In this document: in pieces, positions 27,621-35,266 of the stretch
Numbering within the stretch: the stretch's first letter is position 1
Layout of the letters: each line of letters opens with the position of its first letter
Assembly (NCBI GenBank): GCA_036389295.1
Contig: DASVQB010000021.1
Coordinates: 1 to 64,000, forward strand
From: AC-37 sp036389295
GTDB lineage: Bacteria > Actinomycetota > Thermoleophilia > Solirubrobacterales > Thermoleophilaceae
Direction of reading: 5' to 3'
DNA: 64,000 nt
Position numbers and translations under genes: made by a program
The notes under the pieces: model-generated
Database searches by the model: none
What the model was told of the DNA's origin: nothing
The model's input: only the letters and a program-made list of their open reading frames with translations

Positions 27621-29914
27621 GATCGCCTCAGGCGTACCCCCGTAGGACTCGACGACTTCGCCTCGGCCGAGCAGGTGACCGGATCGTCGGCCACGGCGAC
27701 CGGGACCACGGTCGAGGCGACCGTCGAGCCGGGCGAGCCCGCGCCCGAGTACTCGAACGGCGACGGGTCCGTCTGGTGCTCCTGGACCGCGCCGTCGAGC
27801 GGAGTCGTGACGCTCGACGCCGCCGGAAGCGGCTTCTACGTCGCGCTCGGCGTCTACACGGGCGACGCGCTGTCCGGCCTCGAGGTCGTCGCCGAGGGCA
27901 ACGGCTGGGACACGACGGCGGCGAGCCGGGCGACGTTCCACGCCACCGCGGAGACGACCTACCGCCTCCTTGCCCGCGCGCGCTACACGTCCGCGGGCGG
28001 GACGCTCACGCTCGACCTCGCCCTCCGACTCCCGCCCGCGAACGACGCCTTCGTGCGAACCAGGCCCAGGACTGGAATGGCGGCCCGGAGCGGATCCGGG
28101 TCCGGGTCGAGGCCGGCGTGACCTACCGGATCGCGGTCGACGGCTACTACGGCGCGACCGGCGAGTTCGATCTCAGCCTCGAGCTGATCGACAGCCCGCC
28201 GAACGACGACTTCGACGACGCGCTGCCGATCGTCGGGCCGCTGTTCGAGATCGTGGGCAACACGGTCGGCGCGACGCAGGAGCCGTGCGAGCCGGTCCAC
28301 GACGACAACTACTACGACCCGTCGGTCTGGTACTCGTGGACGGCGCCGGCGGACGGGCCGGTCGTGGTCGACACCGCCGGCAGCGACTTCCCGACCGTGC
28401 TCGGCATCTACACGGGCGAGGCGCTGTGCAATCTCTCGCGCGTGCCCGTGCGGCGGTACACCGGGCCCGGCGTGCCGGCGAAGCGCGGCTTCCAGGCGAC
28501 CGCGGGCGTCACCTACCGGATCGCCGTCGACGGCCAGCGCGCGCGGACGGGGAGCTTCAGCATGTCCGTGCGGCAGGTCCCGGCGCCGGCGAACGACCTG
28601 CTGTCCGCCGCGGAGCCCCTCGTCGGGTCGTCGGCCAGCGCGACCGGCGAGAACTTCGGCGCGACGCTCGAGGCCGGCGAGCCCACGGCCGGCGGGAGCG
28701 CCTCGGTCTGGTACTCGTGGACCGCTCCGGCGAGCGGCACCGCGTCGCTGACGTTCGCGAGCGCGGACTTCTCGGCGGCCGTGACGGTCTACACGGGCGA
28801 CGCGGTGGGCTCGCTCGCCGAGGTGGCTCGGGGCTCCCGCTACGGCCCGGCGCGCTTCGGCGCCGTGGCCGGCACGACCTACCGGATCGCGGTCGACGCC
28901 GACTCGCCGACGCCCGGCGGCGGGTTCACCCTGAACCTCGCGCTCGTACCGCCGCCGGCGAACGACGACTTCGCGGACGCGAGCGACCTGACCGGCGAGA
29001 CGAGCGCCGCCGGCGGGACGATCGCCGGAGCCACCACCGACCCCGGGGAGCCCGTCCACGGCTACGCCGGCCGCACCGCCTCCGTCTGGTACTCCTGGAC
29101 GGCGCCGTCGTCCGGCGTCGCCGTGGTGACCCTCCCGACGAGGGACAGCTACGTCACCGCGTTCGCCTACGCGGGCGACGCGCTCGACTCGCTCGCGCTC
29201 CTGGCCGCGGGCGACTACTCGTCGGAGCTCCGCTTCGCCGCGGTGGCGGGCACGACGTACCGCGTCGCGGTGGCCGGCGAGCCGAGCGACGACCGGGGTG
29301 GCTTCAGCATCTCGGTCGACGTCAGGCAGCCGCCGCCGAACGACGCCTTCGCGAACGCGACCGAGCTCAGCGGCGACTCGGACGTCCGGTCCGGGTCGAA
29401 CCAGGAGGCCTCGAAGGAGCCGGGCGAGCCCGTCCACTACACCTCCGGGGCGCGTCCATGTGGTACCGCTGGACCGCTCCGAGCTCCGGGCAGGTGACGA
29501 TCGACCTGTCCGGCAGCGCGTTCGACACCACGCTCGCGGCGTACACCGGATCGGCCGTCGACGCGCTGACGAAGCTCGGCAGCGACGACGACTCGGGCGA
29601 CGGCCTCACGAGCAGGCTGTCGATCCAGGTGACGCAGGGGGAGACGTACTCGTTCGCCGTCGACACGTACGGCGGCGGCCGCGGCTCGATCCAGGTCGCG
29701 CTGAGCCACGTCCCGACCGAGCCGGCGGCGCCGCTGGCCGCGGGCGCGGAGGAGTCGTGGATCGCGCCGGACGAGCCGGAGGCGCCCGCGGGGACCGCCG
29801 CCTCGGCCGCGCCGGCTCCGCCGCGCGAAGTCGGTCCCGCTCACGCTCTACGCGATGGCGCGAAGCGGCTCGGACGTCGAGGTCGTGCCGAGCCGGGTGA
29901 CGCTGCGCCGCTAG
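27621..29914 (+). pseudogene. Decayed repeat protein (PPC-like beta repeats), 5' truncated and frame-broken
   Basis: Units of about 110 residues share NDDFADA, EPGEP, SVWYSWTAP, VYTGDAL and AGTTYRIAVDG, resembling secreted bacterial pre-peptidase C-terminal-type beta domains. The reading begins inside a unit (LDDFASAEQVTGS) after an in-frame stop at 27618, with no signal peptide. At about 28055 the frame changes and most of one unit is missing. At about 29450 a one-base change moves the reading again (to MWYRWTAPSSG). At about 29825 a third shift restores an end reading VEVVPSRVTLRR before TAG at 29912. A lost 5' end plus an internal deletion argue for a true pseudogene more than base-calling errors. 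Confidence 0.8.
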
Positions 29915-29967
29915 GTCGCGCGACCGCCTCGTAACCTTCCCGGTCCACCGACGGCAGGGGGACCTCA

Positions 29968-30435
29968 ATGGCCAAGCACCCGCGCGTGGGCGAGCGGGCG
30001 CCCGACTTCGAGCTGGCAGGCACCGACGGGACGTTCCGGCTCTCGGACCATCGCGGCAGCCGCGTCGTGCTCCTCTTCTACCCCGGCGACGACACGCCGG
30101 TCTGCACGCGGCAGTTCTGCTCGTACCGGGACCGCGCCGATGACGTCGACTCGCTCGACGCCGTCGTCGTCGGCATCTCGTCCCAGGACCTCGACTCGCA
30201 CGAGCGGTTCAAGTCGCGGCACGGGCTCAACGTCCCGCTGCTCGCGGACGTCGACTGCGAGGTGGCGAAGGCGTACGGCGCGCACGCGCCGCTCGTGGGG
30301 ACGCGGCGGGCGGTCGTGATCGTCGGCGAGGACGGGGCGGTCGCCCACCGGCACGACCACACCTTCGGGCTCGACTACCAGACGGTCGACGAGCTGCGCG
30401 CGGCGCTCGACGACCTCGCGCCGGCTACGGCCTGA
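29968..30435 (+). CDS. bcp: Peroxiredoxin, Bcp/PrxQ type
   Basis: This thiol peroxidase reduces hydroperoxides at the expense of thioredoxin. The peroxidatic cysteine is C46 in PGDDTPVCTRQFCSYRD and C51, five residues later, is the resolving cysteine of the PrxQ subgroup. 155 residues, ATG with AGGGGGA upstream. Its 3' end overlaps the convergent esterase gene by 11 bp. Confidence 0.94.
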   Translation: MAKHPRVGERAPDFELAGTDGTFRLSDHRGSRVVLLFYPGDDTPVCTRQFCSYRDRADDVDSLDAVVVGISSQDLDSHERFKSRHGLNVPLLADVDCEVAKAYGAHAPLVGTRRAVVIVGEDGAVAHRHDHTFGLDYQTVDELRAALDDLAPATA

Positions 30436-31072
30436 GCACCCGCTCGACCCAGCCGGCCAGCTCGGTCACGAAGTGCGGGTCGACCGAGTGCGGCATCGGC
30501 GACTCGCGCCAGGTCACGTCGGCGCCGGCCGACTCGAGCCGCTCGCGCGCCTCCCTCCCCCACTCGACGCCTATGACCGGGTCGAGCGTGCCGTGACCGA
30601 TCGCGACCGGTTGGCCGTCGAGGCCCGACAGGTCGAGCTCGAGGCCGTCGACCCGCGGCACGAAGCCGCTGAGCGCGATCAGGCCCGCCGGCCGCGGGCG
30701 CCCCTCGCCGAGCCCGGCCGCGTACGTCATCACCGCGCCCTGGGAGAAGCCGCCGAGGACGAGCCGGTCGTGGTCGAGGCCGTGCTCCTCGAGCAGCGAG
30801 TCGAGCCAGCCGGCGAGCGTCGCGAAGGTCGCGTCGAAGGTCTCCCGGTCCGGGTGGCCGATCCGCCGCACGGCGTACCAGTGGTTGCCGCCCGGCGGCA
30901 GCCGCAGCGGCGCCCGCGGCGTGACGCCGAGCAGGCGCCGGCCGGGGTCGAGCAGGTCGAGCAGCGGGAACAGGTCGTGCTCGTCGACGCCGCGGCCGTG
31001 GAGCAGCACGAGCGCGCCCGCCGGCTCGCCGGCGGCCGGCCGGACGCTATGGACGAGGCTCTCGGCGCCCAC
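30425..31072 (-). CDS. Alpha/beta hydrolase, phospholipase/carboxylesterase family
   Basis: The 215-residue protein has the serine hydrolase layout: LVLLHGRGVDEHD near the N-terminus, the nucleophile elbow GFSQGA, and later Asp (GTLDPVIG) and His (MPHSVD). It matches small cytosolic carboxylesterases/lysophospholipases; the substrate is unknown. GTG start. A TAGGGT lies 6 nt upstream (31079-31084), which fits a leaderless transcript. Confidence 0.9.
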   Translation of the reverse strand: MGAESLVHSVRPAAGEPAGALVLLHGRGVDEHDLFPLLDLLDPGRRLLGVTPRAPLRLPPGGNHWYAVRRIGHPDRETFDATFATLAGWLDSLLEEHGLDHDRLVLGGFSQGAVMTYAAGLGEGRPRPAGLIALSGFVPRVDGLELDLSGLDGQPVAIGHGTLDPVIGVEWGREARERLESAGADVTWRESPMPHSVDPHFVTELAGWVERVLRP

Positions 31073-31078
31073 CCGACG

Positions 31079-31084
31079 ACCCTA
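31079..31084 (-). promoter_or_regulatory. Candidate leaderless -10 TAGGGT
   Basis: TAGGGT on the minus strand, 6 nt before the GTG of the esterase gene. Confidence 0.4.
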
Positions 31085-31134
31085 CCTGGCAAGCTGCGCC
31101 GGGTGACGGCCGCCGAGCACGAGACCGTCGGCGC

Positions 31135-31842
31135 GTGAGCGAGCGCGAGCCCGCCCGCGAGGCGGCGGCCAACGCCGCCGCCTCGCTGATCGAGCCCGGC
31201 ATGACCGTCGGCCTCGGCTCCGGCCGCGCGGTCTGGCGCACGATCGAGCTGATCGCCGAGCGCTGGCCGGACGGGCCGCCGGTCCGCTCGGCCTTCGCCT
31301 CCGACCGGACCGAGTCGCTCGCGCGCGAGGCCGGGATCGAGGCGGTCGAGCTCGACGGCGAGCTGCGCCTCGACCTCGCGCTCGACGGCGCCGACGAGAT
31401 CGACGCCCGCCTGGGCCTGATCAAGGGGGGCGGCGCCGCGCTGCTCCGCGAGAAGATCGTGATCTCCGCCGCCGACCGGTTCGTCGTGGTCTGCGAGGAG
31501 AGCAAGCGGGTGCCGAGGCTCGGCACCGGCTTCCGGCTGCCGGTCGAGGTCGTCCGCTTCGGCTGGCGCGACACCCGCCGTCGCCTCCTCGACCTCCTGC
31601 CGTCCGCGGAGCTCCGCACCGGCGACGGCGGCGAGCCGGTCGCGACCGACGAGGGCCACCACCTGCTCGACTGCGACCTCCCGCGCGGGGATCACGCGAC
31701 GGAGGGCGACCTCTCCGACCTCGCCCGGGCGATCAAGGCCACGGTGGGCGTCGTGGAGCACGGCCTCTTCCTCGACGAGGCCGACCTCGCGCTGCTGGGC
31801 CGCCCGGACGGGACGGTGCTGGAGCTCGAGCGGCCCCGCTGA
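31135..31842 (+). CDS. rpiA: Ribose-5-phosphate isomerase A
   Basis: RpiA interconverts ribose 5-phosphate and ribulose 5-phosphate in the pentose phosphate pathway. Conserved stretches are MTVGLGSGRAVW (normally GSGST), LDLALDGADEID, LIKGGGAALLREK and VVCEESKRV. The lysine and aspartates of the active site are present. 235 residues, GTG start, no clear Shine-Dalgarno. Confidence 0.93.
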   Translation: MSEREPAREAAANAAASLIEPGMTVGLGSGRAVWRTIELIAERWPDGPPVRSAFASDRTESLAREAGIEAVELDGELRLDLALDGADEIDARLGLIKGGGAALLREKIVISAADRFVVVCEESKRVPRLGTGFRLPVEVVRFGWRDTRRRLLDLLPSAELRTGDGGEPVATDEGHHLLDCDLPRGDHATEGDLSDLARAIKATVGVVEHGLFLDEADLALLGRPDGTVLELERPR

Positions 31843-31843
31843 G

Positions 31844-31858
31844 CCCGGGCAACCCGGG
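31844..31858 (+). terminator. Hairpin immediately after rpiA
   Basis: CCCGGG (31844-31849) and CCCGGG (31853-31858) form a 6-bp stem with a 3-nt loop directly after the stop codon. Weak terminator candidate without a U tract. Confidence 0.35.
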
Positions 31859-31939
31859 GGGCCGCCTCCGCGACCCGTGCGTCTTCCGTAACGCTCCGTT
31901 CGCCCGGCCCGCCGGGCCGGTCGGCACCGCGTCGACTAC

Positions 31940-31956
31940 GGTCCGCATAGCGGACC
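31940..31956. other. 17-bp palindrome in the convergent spacer after rpiA
   Basis: GGTCCGC-ATA-GCGGACC is a perfect inverted repeat followed by AAAA. It lies in the 227-bp spacer between two convergent genes, so it is more likely a terminator-type hairpin or a stray site than an operator. The rest of the spacer shows nothing. Confidence 0.4.
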
Positions 31957-32069
31957 AAAAGCAGCACGGTGGCAGGAGCGCGCGGCGAGCCGTGTCACAG
32001 GACGGCTGCGAACGGTGACGGAATGCGACCGGGCCCTTCCCCCGATGCCGCCGTTCGGCCGGCGCCGCG

Positions 32070-33167
32070 CTACGCGCGCTCGAGCCCGGCCTCGCGGACC
32101 ATCTCCTCGAGGCCCTCGGTCCCGAACGCCTCGACCGGACCGAGCGCGCCGCTCCCCTCCACCGCGCCGTCCGCGATCCGCATCGCGGCCCCGGCCAGGA
32201 AGCGCGCCGTGAAGTCGTAGCCGTTCACGCCCGTGAGGTGCACCTCGGCCAGCCGGCGCCCGCCGGAGTCGCAGGCGACCGCGACCACGTGCGAGCCGCC
32301 GCGCGAGCGCTCCTCCGGGCCCGGGCCGCCGCTCGACCCGCGGACGAACCGCCCGGCCACCGCGTCCATCCCCGCCCGCACGCCGGGCACGCGCGTGACC
32401 AGGTCCGACCACGCCGCCGCCGCCTGGATCGCGCGCGACTGCGAGCCGAACCAGCCCAGGTAGACGTCCACCTCGCGCACGCGCGGGAACGCCCTCGGGA
32501 GGCCGAAGTGCTCGCTTGCGCCCGCGGAGACCGCGGGCCGCCTGCGGCCGTCGACGTCGAACGCGGCGTAGCGCTTGGCCGTCCGCTCGGTCACGATGCG
32601 TCCGTCGCGCCACGCGAAGCCCGGGTACGCGAGCGCCGCCGCCGACGAGGCCCGCGTGCCGCCGCTCGGCTCGTTGCCGGAGCCGACCAGGAAGTAGCCG
32701 ATCCGCACGCGGACGGCCTCCTCTTCGGCGTCGCGCAGCGCGAGTGCGCCGGCCAGGTTGCCCGGCACCCAGTCGTAGCCGAGCGCCGTGAGCATCGCGA
32801 TCCCGGCGCGCTCGGCCCGCGGTCCGTACTCCTCGAACACGCGGCGGATGAACGGCGGCTCGCCGGTCGAGTCGAGGTAGTGCGCGCGGGTCGTGACGGC
32901 CGCCTCCGCGGCCGCGTCGCCGTACCGGACGAACGGCCCGACCGTGGTCAGGAGGACGTCGCCCTCCTCGAGCAGCCCGCGGACGGAGTCCGGGCGCGAC
33001 ACGTCCGCCACGGCGATCTCGAGGCCGCCGAGGTCGTCGCCCATGCGCCGCAGCGGCTCGACGCTGCGCGCCGCCAGCACCGGTCGCGCACCGCGCTCCA
33101 CGAGCGCGTCGGCGGTGAGCCGGCCCGTGTAGCCGGTCGCGCCGAAGAGCACGATCCGACCCGCCAT
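32070..33167 (-). CDS. Saccharopine dehydrogenase-like NAD(P)-binding oxidoreductase
   Basis: The N-terminal Rossmann motif IVLFGATGYTGRLTADALVERG and the later VGPFVRYGDAAAEAA and HYLDSTGEP match the saccharopine dehydrogenase NADP-binding family, which includes trans-acting enoyl reductases. 365 residues. The substrate cannot be told from sequence. TAGGCT lies 7 nt before the ATG, the leaderless pattern seen elsewhere in the window. It is 19 bp downstream of the GGDEF-EAL gene. Confidence 0.85.
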   Translation of the reverse strand: MAGRIVLFGATGYTGRLTADALVERGARPVLAARSVEPLRRMGDDLGGLEIAVADVSRPDSVRGLLEEGDVLLTTVGPFVRYGDAAAEAAVTTRAHYLDSTGEPPFIRRVFEEYGPRAERAGIAMLTALGYDWVPGNLAGALALRDAEEEAVRVRIGYFLVGSGNEPSGGTRASSAAALAYPGFAWRDGRIVTERTAKRYAAFDVDGRRRPAVSAGASEHFGLPRAFPRVREVDVYLGWFGSQSRAIQAAAAWSDLVTRVPGVRAGMDAVAGRFVRGSSGGPGPEERSRGGSHVVAVACDSGGRRLAEVHLTGVNGYDFTARFLAGAAMRIADGAVEGSGALGPVEAFGTEGLEEMVREAGLERA

Positions 33168-33174
33168 CGGCGGG

Positions 33175-33180
33175 AGCCTA
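33175..33180 (-). promoter_or_regulatory. Candidate leaderless -10 TAGGCT
   Basis: TAGGCT on the minus strand, 7 nt before the ATG of the saccharopine dehydrogenase-like gene. Confidence 0.45.
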
Positions 33181-33186
33181 TCCGGG

Positions 33187-35250
33187 TCAGGGAGCCGGGT
33201 CGCCCGCGGGTGCCTCGAGGACCCACTCGCTGAGCGCGTCCACGTCCGAGCTAGCGGGCTCCGTCTCGGCCGGCTCGTCGTCCGCTGCGAACGCCTCCAG
33301 CCACACCGTCGCCTTGTCCGGCGACAGCGGCCGGCTCAGGTAGAACCCCTGCGCGTAGTCGCAGCCGAGCGCGGCGAGCTTGCGGTAGATCTCCTCGTCC
33401 TCCACGCCCTCGGCGACCACCTTCAGGCCGAGGTTGTGCCCGAGGTCGATCGTCGACTGGACGATCGTGGCGTTGCCCGGGTCCTCGGCCATCGTCAGGC
33501 AGAACGACTTGTCGATCTTGATGTAGTCGACCGGCAGGTTCTGGAGGTAGGCGAGCGACGAGTAGCCGGTGCCGAAGTCGTCGACCGACAGCGTCACGCC
33601 CATCTTGTTGAGGCGCGTGAGGATGGTCATCGCGCGGCGGTGGTCGGCCATGATCGTCGACTCGGTGATCTCGAGCTCGAGCGAGCCCGGCGGGAGCCGC
33701 CAGCTCGTGAGCAGGCGGGCCAGGTCGTTCGGCAGCCGCAGGTCGATCAGGTTCTGCATCGACAGGTTCACCGCGACGCTCACGTCGAGGCCGCGCGTCC
33801 GCCACGCGTTGCACTGGCGGAGCGCCGAGTCGAGCAGGTAGAGCGTCATCGGGCGCAGGAGGTTCGACCGCTCGGCGAGCGGGATGAACTCGTCCGGCGA
33901 GAGCAGGCCGCGCTCCGGGTGGTGCCAGCGGGCGAGCGCCTCGACGCCCTGCACGCGACCGGTCTGGAGGTCGACCTTCGGCTGGTAGTAGAGGACCAGC
34001 TCGGTCTCGTCCATCGCCCGGCGGAGCTCGCCGATCAGCGCCAGCCGGCCGGCGTCGTGGCGGTGCTCGTGCTTGTGCGCGTCGTAGAACTCGTAGCCCG
34101 AGCGGTTCTCCTTCGCCATGTACATCGCCACGTCGGCGGCGCGCATGACGCTGTCCACGGTCCGGCCGTGCTCGGGGAAGATCGCGATGCCGATCGAGCC
34201 CTCGCACTGGAGCGCGAGGCCGCCGACGACGATCGGCTCCTCGAGCACCTTGAGGACCCGCCGGACGACCGGCACGACCGACTGGCGGTCGGGCACGTCG
34301 GGCAGCAGGATCGCGAACTCGTCGCCGCCGAGGCGGGCCACGGTCTCGGTGTCGCGCAGCACGCTGTGGAGGCGCGAGCCGATCCGCTGGAGCAGCAGGT
34401 CGCCGTTGTGGTGGCCGAGCGTGTCGTTGACGTCCTTGAACCGGTCGAGGTCCATCAGCATCACGACGCCCATCCTCTTGCGCCGGCCCGCGCTGCCGAT
34501 CGTGCGCTCCACGAGGCTCTGGAACATCGTCCGGTTGGGGAGGCCGGTGAGCCCGTCGGAGAGCGCCTGCTCCTCCTTCTCGGCCGCCTGGCGGCGGAGG
34601 CGCTGGGACGCGCCGGCGACGATCGCGACGATCGTTCCCCACAGGAGCAGGAGGCCGATGCCGATCGCCAGGTAGGCGTTGTGGGTCTGGTCCTCGATCT
34701 GGCGGGCGATCGGGCCGTACGACATCCAGACCTCGACCGATCCGCTCGGCGGGTCGGTCGCGGCGGCCCGCAGCGGCCCGTACACGGCGAGCACGCGGCC
34801 GAGGGTCGCGTCCGCCGAGCTCGGGTTGCGGCTGAGGTCCATGACCTTCGTGACCACGTTCCCGTGCAGCGCCGCGCTCGTCTCGGAGGGGATCGCGCTG
34901 CCGTCGCCGATTCGCAGGTGGTCGTCCGAGTAGACGACGGTGCCGAGCTTGTCGCGCACGGTCACGCGCGCGACGTCGGTGCCGGCGCGCGTGGCGGTGA
35001 GCGAGCGGTCGAGCGCCTCCTGGCCCTCGCGGGTGACCGCGCGGGCGGGGTCGACCTGGCTGCCGAGCCCGCGGCGGATCGCGAGGTCGGCCACCATCCT
35101 GGCCTCGGTGCGCGCGGACGCGACGGCGCGGTCGCGCGCCTGGTTGCGAAGGGTCTGGGCGAGGAACGCGCCGAGGACGATGACCGGGACCAGGCTGATG
35201 AGCCCGAACTCGATCAGCCAGCGACGCTTCTGCTTGACGGCCGTTCCCAC
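33187..35250 (-). CDS. Membrane GGDEF-EAL protein (c-di-GMP turnover)
   Basis: Two membrane helices (about residues 12-30 and 192-213) flank an extracytoplasmic sensor region of about 160 residues. The GGDEF domain begins DGLTGLPNRTMFQ and contains an intact GGDEF motif. The EAL domain has GVEALARWHHP, EITEST, DDFGTGYSSLAYL, IKIDKSF and AEGVE, so the main phosphodiesterase residues are present. Either or both activities are possible. 687 residues. It starts 16 bp after the multidomain peptidoglycan hydrolase gene, so the two are probably one operon. Confidence 0.96.
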   Translation of the reverse strand: MGTAVKQKRRWLIEFGLISLVPVIVLGAFLAQTLRNQARDRAVASARTEARMVADLAIRRGLGSQVDPARAVTREGQEALDRSLTATRAGTDVARVTVRDKLGTVVYSDDHLRIGDGSAIPSETSAALHGNVVTKVMDLSRNPSSADATLGRVLAVYGPLRAAATDPPSGSVEVWMSYGPIARQIEDQTHNAYLAIGIGLLLLWGTIVAIVAGASQRLRRQAAEKEEQALSDGLTGLPNRTMFQSLVERTIGSAGRRKRMGVVMLMDLDRFKDVNDTLGHHNGDLLLQRIGSRLHSVLRDTETVARLGGDEFAILLPDVPDRQSVVPVVRRVLKVLEEPIVVGGLALQCEGSIGIAIFPEHGRTVDSVMRAADVAMYMAKENRSGYEFYDAHKHEHRHDAGRLALIGELRRAMDETELVLYYQPKVDLQTGRVQGVEALARWHHPERGLLSPDEFIPLAERSNLLRPMTLYLLDSALRQCNAWRTRGLDVSVAVNLSMQNLIDLRLPNDLARLLTSWRLPPGSLELEITESTIMADHRRAMTILTRLNKMGVTLSVDDFGTGYSSLAYLQNLPVDYIKIDKSFCLTMAEDPGNATIVQSTIDLGHNLGLKVVAEGVEDEEIYRKLAALGCDYAQGFYLSRPLSPDKATVWLEAFAADDEPAETEPASSDVDALSEWVLEAPAGDPAP

Positions 35251-35266
35251 TCCCGCACCCGGTGGC

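Noticed and set aside
31940..31956. TetR-like operator
   Set aside because: The palindrome is in a convergent spacer with no promoter or regulator gene next to it.
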